DNA of 64,000 nucleotides from Bryoerythrophyllum caledonicum (GCA_963971425.1 OZ020521.1:7147519-7211518); one strand, 5' to 3'. Shown: positions 1 through 11,630, counted from the first letter of the stretch. A program made the numbers and translations. Notes: generated from the sequence alone by a model not told the origin.

Positions 1-77
1 TGTGCAGAATCTACAAAATCGTAAAAAAAAATTAGGGCCCCATGTATGGCCTTGTTGTTAAAGGGTTAATCCTTTAG

Positions 78-863
78 CCCCTACAAGCCCAAGTGTCTCC
101 TTAGGAGACTTTTGGAGGTTTGGGCACATTCTTATGGTATTAGTTTGTATCATTCCTCTTTCAAATTTTTATTGTAGATGGGCATTACTAAAAACTTCAA
201 GTGAGTATAATTTTTTCTTAAATCCAACAGTTAATGCAAAAGTTACAGGGTTTTGAATGTCAAATGGGGAGAGCGGGCACGTTCGGCAACTCCAAAACCT
301 TTTGCTAGAACACTCTTAGAATGTGAGGTTTTCAATAATAGCAAGAAATATCATTTTCTTTTCTTTTCTCAAAAATGTCTTTTGTCTTTAATTTTAAAAA
401 ATAGCACATTAACCCAAGTCAAACTTTTTCACACATTGTCACACATTGTTGGGCAAGGTACCGAAAAACTTCTTCCTTTCCAAAACATTCTAATACATAT
501 ACTTGGTTCCCAAAAAAATAAAATTGTTTTGTATGTACAAGGAAATATCATCAAGATTAACATGGTGGTGATAAATTTAGACCTTGAGTAATGCAAAAGC
601 TCAACACCAAGTGAAGTCAAAGTCTGCCGATCCATTCAACGTAAGGAAGCAAATGAACCATTTTGTCTACTACAAACACTATAATCTTTCAATTTGTGCG
701 GTCAAGTTTATGAAATTTTGTGAGGACATTATTTTAGGAGTCTTAATTGAGATCCTATAGTAAAGTGTAGAAATAATATAAATTGTTTCCCTCCTTACTC
801 ATTGCACTAGAACGAGCAATTTTGAAGTGTTTTTGGTATGAAGATGCCTTTGGCCTTTAGGGG
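78..863 (+). mobile_element. TTAA-flanked short-TIR element, copy A (piggyBac-like, non-autonomous)
   Basis: The element starts CCCCTAC and ends CTTTAGGGG, flanked by TTAG (74-77) and TTAA (864-867). Its interior aligns along its length with the copies at 9,746, 25,827, 27,456 and 38,650, sharing the CCAAGTGTC start, a 'gaagtcaaagtctgc' block and a GAAGTGTTTTTGG 3' part. No coding sequence is seen. It is inserted in the TTAA that lies inside the terminal repeat of another element: TTAATCCTTTAG lies to its left and TTAAGGCCTAATG to its right. These join to the TTAACCCTTTAAGGCC-type end seen near 36,609. The piggyBac assignment rests on the TTAA duplication and CCC ends only. Confidence 0.75.
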
Positions 864-867
864 TTAA

Positions 868-1060
868 GGCCTAATGTCCATTTTGGGTTGTTTCAATACT
901 AAAATCTTGATAGCAAATGCTACAAGCCATGTCCATGAAAAATTCAAACTATGGCATAGAGGTGGACGAAGACGGGCATCTATTGGGATTGGTGCCATGA
1001 AATCGGTGCAAGCATCGGCAAGCTACAGTGATTTCCTTGAAGTGTTTTTGGTATGAAGAT
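868..1060 (+). repeat. Partial copy of the GGCCTAATGTCC repeat
   Basis: This stretch matches the reverse complement of 36,400-36,605 and parts of 18,890-18,990 and 29,690-29,800. The shared blocks are GGCCTAATGTCCATTTT, GAGGTGGA-GAAG-GGGCATCTATTG and TCGGTGCAAGCATCGG. It is the remainder of the TTAA element into which copy A inserted. The open frames here are not coding. Confidence 0.6.
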
Positions 1061-3690
1061 TTCTTTGCAAAAAAATAATTATTTTCTAAATTTTTTTTGA
1101 GGGGGGGCAACGTTATTGTAGATACAATGGCGGCCACCCTTTTTGTCTTTTTGGGTTGTTTTTTTTTTCTTTTTTTTTTAGGCAAAACTGTCCTTTTTAG
1201 GCATTCATTAAAAAAATAAGCATGCCCACTTTTTAGTACATGATCATTCCTCCCGGTCCAAGTTTGGTTTACACTTAGTGAGAGGCCCAAGGGCTTTAAA
1301 AATTACATTTTTCTGAAGTGTGACCATGAAGTGTGACCATGGAATTAATCCATTTTCCTTGGTCATGGCTCTTGGTCTGTAGTGTAAACCGCCCCTTATG
1401 AGGTAAAAATGTGGTCAAAATTTTGTGAGGATTGACCGCACAGATTGAAAGGTAATTGGATTGAAAAATAAGTATTATTTGTTTAGACCTTAGCCAAGAA
1501 TTTCAAATGGCCTTGATTGCTGCTTGTGGACAACTTTTGCATAACAGGCTTCAAGTTAAATCTTTCTTTTATATTTATTATCATTTCGCACATACGTCCA
1601 CCAATTTTCAAATTAATTTAAGACATAGATGATAGAACACATTCTAAAAAATCTCCTTGACCTGTTTTTTATCCATTTCCCAACCACATACTTTTAGACC
1701 CTAGTATTTCTAACGGTGTATTATAGGATGTTATCATAATTGACAAGGTTTTTTTTCAAAATCCAAAATTTCTAGTTTCTATGCATTTTGATGCACTAGG
1801 TGATTATTCTAAAAGAATGAGTTGCTCATTATTTTTGTAATGTTGCCAATACATTCCTGATATATTCTCCTGAAGATTGGGTACCTTTTGATGCTAGAAG
1901 CTAGTGATCCTTCCAAACTATGGAATCGATGGATGGTGGGCCCTCAACCCTTCTTAAGAATGCCTAAGACTATGTTTCATCAACATTACCCCAAAAATGT
2001 CTCTCTAAGATGACATGTTACGAGACTTATTGAAACAATTTTTTACTATTTTCAGTTGTAGGATCTTCAAGTTAACTACTATTAAAAGACATTTATATTT
2101 TTTAATAAACTTTGACCAAATGGATTGTAAAATACATGCATTTGGAAGAGTGCAGTATGGTTTTTTTCTTCCTAGCACAAACATGGCCAACATACTTTGA
2201 CTCAAAATAATGGCATATTTATCTATACACATTGCATAATTCATATGGATCTCTGTTCTACCAAGCGTTAGATCATTCCACACCAAAAATCACTTCACTA
2301 AACACTGCATATGGTGTCGACTAGACTATTTTGAAATACCTACAATAATTCCACTAGACACAAATTAAAGCGGTCCACATGAATTTTCAATCCACATCAA
2401 ATCATGTACCTCAGAAATAGTGTGGGTTGTTTCAAAACTTGATGTAAATAAGGCGTGTGTCTGATCAAGGTACCCAAAATGACTGGACTAGAATTATTTG
2501 GAAAACTTGCATGCACCATGAAAATAGAAGGAAGTTTGAAATGATGTGACAAATAAGTGAAATGGAAGCATCAAAGCCCCCTGAAATTTGTATTCCATTT
2601 GTCTTTTCCATAAAAATTGATGTTTTTATTGTAAGGGGGTTTAAGCAGGGGGTAAAGGAGGATTGGGACAATCCTATGTTTTTACATATGTTACTCATTA
2701 CAAGAGTAGACACCAAACCAATTTGATATCCTTGTAGAAATTCTACACCTTTGCAATAAATATACATAAAACAATTATATCAAAACCATCCCTTCTTTCA
2801 CTAAAACCTATCAAACCTCCCTTCATTAGCAACATTCCTTCATCAACAACCTCCCTTCTTCAACGGCATCCTTTCTTCATGCAATGGGAGATCCTCTAAA
2901 GGTTGCTCAATATGCGGGCACAAAATCCTTCTGTGGCTCCAGTTGTCGTCCATGAACTGCAATTTAATGCCACCCACTTTTCCCTTCAATCTCTGATGTG
3001 GTCAATTGAAAAGATAAAATGTTGTAGTAACTACAACCATATCCATCCTCACACCTTATATGTAACATCTGAAAGAGTGTGCATAGGTTAAATTAATAAG
3101 CAAAATGTGAATTCCATGATGTTGATACGTACATGAAGAAAGGCAGACATACTCAGGACCCAATACTTGCAAATATATTTAGAATGCAATGAAAAGAAGA
3201 GTATGACAAAATATTTTATGAAGGAATTTACGGAAGATAAGGCCCCGTTGATAAATGTGTGTTACTTGGGTGTGATAGCGGCATCCTTTGCGGCCCTCCG
3301 TCACAAGCATGGGTTTTGCATTGACAGTGCAACATTTGCATGTTGTTCTAGTCATTTGTCGTATCCTCACCATTTAGGAATATCACCTCCTCATTGCTGA
3401 CCTTCACACGTGCGCATCTCTCATCTCAAAAAATTCTCAAAGAATCCAGAATTACTCAACTTTCAGTTTTCACAGTTTTGTCCTAAGTACCAATGAATGA
3501 TATACTCGGAGTTGTCATGTTGGCGGTTATGATATTACCAATTGAGTTATCTCTCTTGCAGATTTTTCCAGTGAGACATAAAGTAGAGGCACCCAATTCC
3601 GATCAGTAGAGTATGCATGGCATGGTGCATGAAAATGACAAATGCTTGAAATGGTACATGAAGTGACCCAAATTCGATAACTCAAAATTT
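1061..3690. other. Intergenic, old repeat remnants
   Basis: No gene is supported. 1,980-2,290 aligns with 42,170-42,475 (shared TCTCTAAGATGA-like start, TTTGACCA, TTTTTTCTTCC and the GATCTCTGTTCTACC region), so it is a second, older subfamily of the short-TIR repeats. 1,318-1,342 is a doubled GAAGTGTGACCAT unit. 3,580-3,605 is one half of a 26-bp inverted repeat whose partner lies at 10,698-10,723. Confidence 0.5.
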
Positions 3691-3976
3691 GAAAACACCA
3701 GTAGGCCCACGCACATGCGTAGATTTGGCTGGCGACGTCGGCTCACATGGATGGGGTCTGTTCACCAGAACAGACCTCTGTTGAGAGTGCGCCTCAACCT
3801 CAGCCAAAGTCAGGCAGGCACAAAAAAAATGAGCCGCCTCTCTCAGCCTCAGCCGCCCACTTTTGTTTTACCCTTATCAACCCTCTGACACTTAAAATTA
3901 GAGTAAGTAAAATGCACAAGTCACATAGAAAAGCACTATTAAAGATGGCGGAGAGATGTAGTAGTCCTCTCTCTCC

Positions 3977-4870
3977 TTGCCTTGGAGTCTTGCAAGCTTA
4001 CAAACTTGCAACTTTCTTTCTTCAAGCATGGAGCAAGGGTTGGGTTTTTTAGGCCAAATGGTTATGGCTAATGGCCCTCCTTCTCTACTACCTTCTTCTT
4101 CTCCTTCTCCTTCTTCTTCTCCCTCATGTGTTCCAAGCACACCCCTTCCTCCTCCCCTACCTCCCTTGGTGTCCCCCGATGATAGAAAGTGGGGAATTCC
4201 CGCTACTAGATATTTGATTGACTTGTGCAGGGAGAAGATTGAGGCGCGCGGAGATTGCAACTTCAAGAGGAAGGATTGGGCCCTTATCCAAACCCGCCTA
4301 GTTGCCCATTTTCCTAGTGAGGGGGGTAGGACTTGGATGCATGTTAGAGACAAGTGGGGAAAAATGCGGAAGCATTACACTAATGAGAAGAAGGAAATGA
4401 CATCGGGAGTGAATCATGAGTCAAAGTTTGTTTTTTTTTATGACCTTGATGCTATTTTCAGTGAAGCGGCCAAAGCAAATGGAGTACCAGGAGCGATGGA
4501 CAATGGCGAGAAGCTTGATGGCACAGAGAAGGCTCCGGTGAATTTGGAAGATGATGACGAGGTGAGCCCACAAGATGTACCTCCCACAGCGCCAATTTCG
4601 CCACGAACAAGGGCATCAAATCTACAAGGTTGTCGTGGTGCAAGTAACAAGCGTCGGAGGGTGTCTGGTGATATGGCCGCGTCATTGGATCGTTTTTGCG
4701 AGGCAACACTAAAGATTGAAGAGATGAAGGTTGAGACTGCTGTCAAGTTGCATGCTGAGAATAGGGCCTTGGAGTTGGAGATGTTCAAGCTAACTCAGGC
4801 GTCCCAAGAGCGCATGGCAACACTATTTGCATCTGTATTGCAAAACCGTGGAGGAAATTCTTCGGTTTAG
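3977..4870 (+). CDS. PIF/Harbinger Myb/SANT-like (trihelix) DNA-binding protein
   Basis: An intact single-exon frame of 297 codons; a second in-frame Met at 4,028 may be the true start. After a Ser/Pro-rich N-terminus, residues about 65-140 form a Myb/SANT (trihelix-like) domain with spaced Trp residues (DDRKWG, KDWALI, RTWMHVRDKWGKM). An acidic linker, a KRRR basic stretch near residue 223 and a C-terminal helical segment rich in Glu, Lys and Leu follow. In PIF/Harbinger transposons this second protein binds the terminal repeats and helps bring the transposase to the nucleus. The matching transposase lies just downstream on the opposite strand, tail to tail, so I read the two as one element. 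A host trihelix factor is the less likely alternative. Confidence 0.82.
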   Translation: MPWSLASLQTCNFLSSSMEQGLGFLGQMVMANGPPSLLPSSSPSPSSSPSCVPSTPLPPPLPPLVSPDDRKWGIPATRYLIDLCREKIEARGDCNFKRKDWALIQTRLVAHFPSEGGRTWMHVRDKWGKMRKHYTNEKKEMTSGVNHESKFVFFYDLDAIFSEAAKANGVPGAMDNGEKLDGTEKAPVNLEDDDEVSPQDVPPTAPISPRTRASNLQGCRGASNKRRRVSGDMAASLDRFCEATLKIEEMKVETAVKLHAENRALELEMFKLTQASQERMATLFASVLQNRGGNSSV

Positions 4871-5209
4871 ATGTAGCACTATATGTGCTTGTATACATTG
4901 GAAATTCTTAATTTCCAATGATTTGCAATAAACTTTAAAGTTATATTGCAATTTTCTTTTCTTTGAAATTCCCCATTTTATGTCACCACAACCTTGTAGT
5001 CAACCATCAAAAATGAACTTGAAGCTTTGTAAAATATATATTTTTAACATATCATGTTCCATATTTATATCATGAAACTCATTAAATGTAAAATAAAATT
5101 ATGAAAATGGAGTATATCATAGCATAAAACAAAAGAACTTGTAATCATTTCTCCAATAAAGTATTCAAGATCACATTAAAGAACACTGTGTTACAATATT
5201 GAGAAATCA
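4871..5209. other. Spacer between the convergent Harbinger genes
   Basis: AT-rich, 339 bp, no coding potential. It probably holds the two overlapping 3' UTRs and poly(A) signals: AATAAA-like words occur on both strands, for example AATAAA near 4,928. Confidence 0.5.
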
Positions 5210-6416
5210 CTATTCAGGATTTCGAGATACCCAATTTGTAAATATAGCTTCTCTCATCAATTCTCTAGCTCTCTTGCTACTTTCACCTTCGTAAGGAAAA
5301 CGAATATGGCCACGATATCTCCCTACAAATGGATCCCTATGCATTCTTCGATCTCTAGGCACTGGAACTCGCTCCTTGTGAAATTCACAAAAGTTGTGTA
5401 AAACACAACATGCTAAAGTAACCATTGCACATTTATCTACACTCATATCAAATGCCTTCAAAATCCTCCAACGATTCTTTAAAGCAGCAAATGCATTTTC
5501 TATTACGACTCTACCGGAATTCATAGAAGAATCGAAACGAATTTGATCACGAAATATAGGATTGGCCGGTTTGAAATTCTTCATCAAAAAAGGTCGGATT
5601 GGATAAGCCGAGTCTCCTATAAGATATGGTCTAATTTCTTGGCCGCCCAAATGAATCAAAGGATCACGTAAAATTTGTCTAGTGTGAAGTTGTCCATATA
5701 GAGATGACCAACGAAATTGTCCTCCATCATGTACTCTGCCAGGTTGTCCAGCACAAACATTCCAGAATATCATGTCCATGTCGCAAACGCACTGCACATC
5801 AATGCTATGAAATTTTTTTCTACAAAAAAAATCTGAAGGATATGGCGTATAACGTCTAGAAGGCTTTTCTCGTAACGGAATGTGGGTCCCATCTATTGCA
5901 CCACATATATTTGGCAATCCCGTTACATCTCTAAATTTTTCAATAATCCCTTGGAGCCTATGACTAGTTGGGGCATGTATATACCTACCATAAAGTCCAT
6001 CCGTACTACTCAAAACCGCACAAACAATAGAAGTATACTTTCTAATGGTTGATGCGCCACCCCATATAAATTGCTCATAGTGTCACAACTAATCCCATGG
6101 GCCAATCTGTAAGCCCAAAATTAACCCCCTAAGAGAATTAATTTTTAAACCCACAAGGTCCTATTCTTACACCACTTAAACCATTCCTTATGCTTAACCA
6201 TGCATTCTGCCTTTACTGGATTTGGATCTTGGCATATCCATTTATATATTTAGGAAGTGATAGTACTACTATCTTAACCCAGTTAAGTGAACTCGATTGA
6301 CCCTTCCTTGGAATTTAAACACTTAACTCTGGATAAATTAATTAGGTATAAATAATTATTTAATTATTTGTTATCTAATTATTACGGTTATTATTTATTG
6401 TGATTATTATTATTTA

Positions 6417-6474
6417 TCTATTTTATTTTATTTTATTTTATTTTATTTTATTTTATTTTATTTTATTTTATTTT
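6417..6474. repeat. (TTTTA)n microsatellite
   Basis: About eleven tandem TTTTA units, located inside the LTR-type insertion. Confidence 0.95.
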
Positions 6475-7137
6475 GAGTTTAGGTCGGCTGATTAGGTCTG
6501 ATCCAGTTCCTGTTTTGGGGCAGCAACTTCGGCAGCCTCTATCTTCTGATTCGGGACTCCGAATCCAAAAAAATTTCCCCTTAAAATGACCAATAGCTCA
6601 ATTCCAACTTGAATGGACCACTTAGAACCAGAATCAGCAGGCCGAAGACATAGAAACCACCCACACAAGCAAATTCCATGCACCAACGACCTCACCACAT
6701 CATCATGATCCCAAAAACGACCTTATGCATTCAAAATAGAATCCATGGGCTGTGGACCGGTTCAGCTTTGATGGAACTTGTGGCCAAATACCTAATTCTG
6801 GCAAAAATTTACCAGCGCTTCCGCATGAGATTCGGCCACCAGAATTTTACACCTTGCTCCTCGCAGCTCTCCAGCACCTTCTCACCGGATCGCACTGCGC
6901 GCGCAGGCTCTTGATCTCTCGCACAGACACCTCCAGCTCCACAGTCCTCGCACGCAGCTCCGCAACAAGCCGGGCGGCAACCTCTGGCAATTCACACCAG
7001 ACTCACACTTCGATACAACACCTGTGGTCAGAGGCGTTTACAAACGCCGGCACCCTCCAGATCGATCCTCCTCCTCGAGTCTTCTCCAGCTCGAGCCAGC
7101 TCCTTCGTGCACTCCGGCGCACTCCTCCGGATCCTCC

Positions 7138-7312
7138 GGCCCTCGCGCACACAGGCCTTCCTCGCGCACACAGGCCTTCCTCTCGCGCACACAGGCCTTC
7201 CTCGCGCACACATGCCTTCCTCTCGCGCACACATGCCTTCCTCTCGCGCACACAGGCCTTCCTCGCGCACATAGGCCTTCCTCGCGCACACAGGCCGCTC
7301 TCGCGCACACAC
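7138..7312. repeat. Minisatellite, ~20-21 bp unit
   Basis: About eight tandem copies of CTCGCGCACACAGGCCTTCC, with CATGCC and CATAGG variants. The units are contiguous with no spacers. The block lies within the 2.5-kb insertion; a CAGCTCCCGATTCC-CAGCTCT motif also occurs twice nearby (7,369 and 7,518). Confidence 0.92.
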
Positions 7313-9253
7313 AGGCGCCTCACCAAGAAAACGGCAAAAAAACAAAAAAACAAAATAAACAGAGAGCCCCAGCTCCCGATTCCCAGCTCTACCGCTCGCA
7401 GGAGCTCCTCTCCCAACAGTTCCCCGGAAACGGAACCCACATACGATTCTCCCTTGCGTGCCCAGCGCGCACCTCACATCAACAAGGAAGACCACAGCAA
7501 TCCGGAACAGAGAGCCCAGCTCCCGATTCCCCAGCTCTCGCGCACACACAAGTGCCTCTCGCCGCACACTCGCGGCACTCCCACACCAAAAAAAACAAAA
7601 CCAAAGCAACACATGAGAGCTCCAGCTCTCGATCCTCTCGCTCACAGGGGCTCCTCTCCCACTCCAAAAAAAACGGCCCCCGAAAATCCAGAGAGCTCCA
7701 GCTCTCTCGCCAGCGACTCAGCCTGGCTCGTTTCTCTCTTTTTCTCTTTTTTTTCTTTTTCTATTGGTCTTTCTCGTTTTTCTTCCCCGACAAGACTGGC
7801 TTAGTTTAAATGAGGCAGCCCATGACCTCTCACAGAAGTGCAGGATTGGCTACTTACAGCCGTTTTTGCATGTTTTTAGTTTATTACTAGCATTAACTCG
7901 CCGCTTTGCTCCTGACAAGCCTCCCTAAAATTAATTCCATGGTGGCAAGAATTGTCATGTGGCATGTGCATGGAAAAGCACACCCACCACCTTCTTTTCT
8001 CTTCTTCCTCTTTTTTTTTTCTCTTTTCCCTTTGATCTTTTAAAGACTATTACACTAGGTCTACTACTATCTACTGATGATTTGCAATTTACTTATAACT
8101 TCAAAAACTAACCACACAGCTGGACTCCCAGCACCCTCATTAGTCTACCTAAATTTTCCTAGCATTTTTGGAGTTCCTTAAGTATTTTTCCCGAGTGGTC
8201 AACCCGTCGATCAACTAGTCAACCCCTAGAGTAAAATAGCAATTCAACTCGGAAAATTCTAGAAATTTTACCACTACTTCTACCTGCTAGGAGAAACTCT
8301 TCCAATTTTTTTCCATATTTTTTAACCATTTCTCAATTTTTTTGGTCATTTTCCAAGGACTTCCTTCCCATTTTTTATCTTTCTCTTCATGTCCATTCCA
8401 CTTCCACTACACTTTTAAGTATATTAGTAGGGAGGAGGAAAAAATAGGGAACTTAGTGTCCCATCATGGCACTAGGCCTATTAATCTAGGACTTTGACTC
8501 TAATAGGTGGGTTGACCACCAATTTAGCTAAAATTTGGTTAATACTATCAAGAAAACTCGAAAAATGAAGATAAAAGAGTGAGGGCCCACTTTGGCCACT
8601 CACACAATCTATAAATCACTAATGCAATTTGTTTACGGATAGAAATAGGATCTCTTACAAATTGAATGGCCCTTGATTGCAAAAATGGTGTCAATTCATC
8701 CACCAACATATTAAATGCCAAAAAACCCATTCTATATGCTTGCCAATATTTTCTATCCAACATACCCGGCGACGTGTGCCAAACATCTCCTTCCACAATA
8801 TCATAATGAATATATTGCCGTGGCTCCACCCACCACATCCTGTCTCCAAAACGGCACGCCCAAGAAAATGCAATAATAAGTGGCATATATCGTGCTCCAA
8901 CTGATGTCTCCATAATTTCCAAATAATTCCTCCGCCGCCTTCTAGGAGGTGTTGACAACGCCACAAAAACCACCATGAAAGCAAAAAAAATAATTATTGG
9001 ATCCTCCATAGCCACCTCAATTGAAAATGAGAAGAAATATGCCACAAAATCCCAAGAAAAGAGAGAGTCTACCCCGCTGAACCTCTATACTTATACGAAA
9101 TTTATTTTACAAAAAACATCAAACTCTAGCACAGTGTGAATACACGATGTGATGGGGTTTGAGGTTTTTTTTTTACTCAACGCGGCGTATGCCGGCGCAC
9201 ATGCAAGCAGCGCACTCCCTGTCGTACACTGGCTGACTTTCAAATACCCCGAA

Positions 9254-9281
9254 CCCGTTCACACCGCGCGGTGTGAACGGG
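9254..9281. repeat. Perfect 28-bp palindrome
   Basis: CCCGTTCACACCGC pairs with its own reverse complement GCGGTGTGAACGGG with no spacer. It lies in GC-rich sequence near the right end of the Harbinger element and may belong to its subterminal region. Confidence 0.8.
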
Positions 9282-9745
9282 GTCGGAGCAGCTGATCCAG
9301 GCGCCGCCGCGTGGAACTGCGCCGGCGACGCCGGCTCAGCTTCTGACGCATGTGCGTCAGCTCAGTCATTATCGGCATTGGGTCACAAAGTGTGCAATTT
9401 TGGGTTGCTCCACCTCAACTGAGCTCTCATTGGTGGCATTACCTCGAAAGTCGAACAAGGCCAATCGGCATTGGATACCTCCAGGAGTTGGTTATCCATG
9501 GCATATCTTCTCTCTATGTACTCACTCTCACTTAATGGCATTGGGCAAAGGAGGGCACCAAATCTCACCTACTTTATAGTTTCATTATGGGCTCCAGTGG
9601 TTTTCGGGCTTCTAATATCAATATCAATTGCAAATCTTTGAGATTAAATTTGAAAAAATATTTGTTGAGTTTCATTCCTAATTCCACATCTTTCTACACA
9701 AATGTTTTTGACATACAATGTCATTTGAGTCCCCAACTGGCTTAA

Positions 9746-10692
9746 CCCCTAAAGAACCAAGTGTCAAAAAAGGTCCGTTTTGAAAGTTCGGTCAGGTTCC
9801 TATGGTGTCAATTTCCAACATTCTTCTTTGAAATTTTTACTATAAAAAGGCATTACCAAGACTTTAGTGGGAAAACAATTTTTTCCTAAATTGGACATTT
9901 GATGAAAAAGTTATAGGGTTTTCAATTTTAAATGGGGAGGGCGGGCACCTCGAGCACCTCCAAAAACTTTTGATAGGACACTCTATTGAAAGTGAGATTT
10001 TCAGTACTTGCAAGTAATATTATTTCCCTTCATGTTGTCAAAAAAAAGATCTTGTCTTTAGTGAAAAATAGCATACCAACCCAAGTCAAATATTTTCACA
10101 CATTGTCACTCATTGTTGGGCAAGGTACCATAAAAACTTCTTCTTTTCCACATAAAACCTAGAGATCTTCATATTTTTCACTTTTTATTTTTTCCACATC
10201 AATATGTAATGTAAACCTTCATATTAACCATTTGGATTATCAATCGAAAACATATTAAGTTCCAAAAAAAAAAAAAGTGTGAATTAACAAATTTCAAGCC
10301 TCCACTCCTTGCACACTTGTTTTGAAGATGCTACACCCCGTCTCTACCTCTAAAAATTGGTGTGTAAGGAGCTAACATCATGCTTAACAAGATGGTAATA
10401 GATTTAGACCTTATGTAGTGAAATTTTTTGACACCAAGTGAAGTCAAAGTCTGCTGATCCACTAAACGCAGGGAAGAAAATGAACCATTTGCTCGACTTC
10501 AAACACTATGATCATTCAATCCGTTTGGTCAAAGTTTATGAAATTTTGTACATGTATTACTTAATAAGCCTTTATTGAGATCCTACAGTTAGAACTAAAA
10601 ATGAAAGTTTTTGTTACCTTCTTTATTCATCGCACTAGAATCCATTTAGTTCAAAGTGTTTTTGGTGTAAAACTGTCACGATACCTTAGGGG
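9746..10692 (+). mobile_element. TTAA element, copy B (piggyBac-like, non-autonomous)
   Basis: 947 bp, from CCCCTAAAGAACCAAG to ACCTTAGGGG, with TTAA exactly on both sides (9,742-9,745 and 10,693-10,696). It is nearly identical in layout to copy D at 25,827, in the opposite orientation. It has no coding sequence. Terminal inverted repeats are short, about 10-14 bp. Confidence 0.85.
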
Positions 10693-10818
10693 TTAAGTGA
10701 TTGGAATTGGGTGCCTCTACTTTAATTCTATCTAAACCCGGCCCATTTCTACTCCAATCACTAGTGGGCGCATTCAGATTACTAAGGTTTATTTCCTCGA
10801 TGAGCACTGTCAGCTGAT

Positions 10819-11205
10819 TAAGGTTGGATGACCTATAACCACCAACTTAAGCTTGCTGACCTATTTATAGTATTTGTATACGTGGTAAGAATTTTTTTGG
10901 GAATTCAAAATAGGATTTCATGATTATTGCAATTGTTGTGACCATTTATTTCTTCATATTGAAATTGCTACAACTTTTTTAAGTGGATAGTAAGCCGTGA
11001 CCCACTCTCGACATACAAAACTCTCTACTTCCATAGTAAGTTGTGCTGATGACCACTTGTGCAAGAGATTAAAAACCGAAAGCTTTGAACCAATTATAAA
11101 CTGACACCCAATCATAACTCACTTTCCTAAAATTTTGACAATGGGGTGGGCGGCTCTTGATTCTGGGGTTGGTGGTGGTGATAGGTTATCCAACCTTAGT
11201 CTCTA
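10819..11205. mobile_element. MITE with AAGGTTGGAT terminal inverted repeats
   Basis: The left end TAAGGTTGGATGACCTATAA is mirrored at the right end by TAGGTTATCCAACCTTA (about 25 of 28 bases), with about 330 bp between the arms. No coding sequence. Confidence 0.65.
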
Positions 11206-11630
11206 ACAAACATTGTTGTAAGACATGATTAAATTGGACAGAGAAGGAACACATTGATAAAAGATTCTTTCAAACAAAAATAACAAGTAGAGTAGAAGAT
11301 TCACCATCCAGTGACTTTGTCACCATCTGCGTCCGAGCAAACATGGCTCAAGTTGCAGGCACCATACCAAGAGAGGAGGCATGTGTTGTACAACAGGGAG
11401 CCGCCCCTCCTCCCTAATGAAACTTGACAACTTCATGCCACAACCATTCCTGTTTGGTGATGAAAACCCCCACAACAAGAGGCAGCCTGACAAACAACCC
11501 AATAGCCCTTGCCCAACGGTCCCAACCGATGTCCAAAGTTCCCAGCCCGACCACGACATTCCTTAGCCTAATTTTGGCGTTTTTGACCCCAATTTTCAAC
11601 GTCCAAAACTCCCTTTGTTGAGTTGTCTAT

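Larger units (their letters stand above)
6108..8604. mobile_element. LTR-type insertion (TG...CA, 5-bp TSD CAATC), possible solo LTR
   Basis: The 2,497-bp insert begins TGTAAGCCC and ends CCACTCACA, with CAATC at 6,103-6,107 and again at 8,605-8,609. TG...CA ends and a 5-bp duplication are the signature of LTR retrotransposon integration. I see no repeated copy of one end inside and no gag, protease or RT frame, so it is best read as a long solo LTR or a non-autonomous LTR element. It contains a (TTTTA)n tract and a 21-bp minisatellite. The long frames at 6,752-7,804 and on the other strand come from low-complexity GC-rich repeats. Confidence 0.75.
5210..9009 (-). pseudogene. PIF/Harbinger DDE transposase, split by a 2.5-kb insertion
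   Basis: The 3' part (5,210-6,107) carries the DDE_Tnp_4 nuclease: first Asp in CGAIDGTHIP, second in YLIGDSAYP, Glu in IENAFAALKNRWRIL, then a CCVLHNF tail. The 5' part (8,605-9,009, Met of MEDP; an upstream in-frame Met lies at 9,045) is the N-terminal helical region ending RDPISIRKQIALVIYRL. Between them is 6,108-8,604, an insert flanked by CAATC on both sides. Removing it with one CAATC rejoins the frame across ...YRL and AHG..., the usual family sequence. One base is also missing near 6,050-6,055 (GGGGTGGCGC where GVGAST is expected), which shifts the frame just before GASTIRKY. The gene is therefore broken twice. The joined length, about 430 codons, is normal for the family. Confidence 0.88.
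3695..9350. mobile_element. PIF/Harbinger transposon (approximate limits)
   Basis: The convergent Myb-like and transposase genes define the element. Possible ends share an imperfect inverted block: ACGCACATGCGT at about 3,708 against ACGCATGTGCGT at about 9,344, followed inward by a GGCGACGTCGGC / GCCGGCGACGCCGGC block and a GGGGTC-GTTCAC block. I could not find a clean TTA or TAA duplication, so the exact termini stay open. Confidence 0.55.

Noticed and set aside
7138..7312. Regularly repeated 21-bp units considered as a CRISPR array
   Set aside because: Units are contiguous without unique spacers, in a plant nuclear context; a minisatellite.
6752..7809. Long overlapping plus-strand frames (350 and 261 codons) and minus-strand CAR-repeat frames
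   Set aside because: All fall in a GC-rich minisatellite inside the LTR-type insertion; open in several frames at once and without domains.
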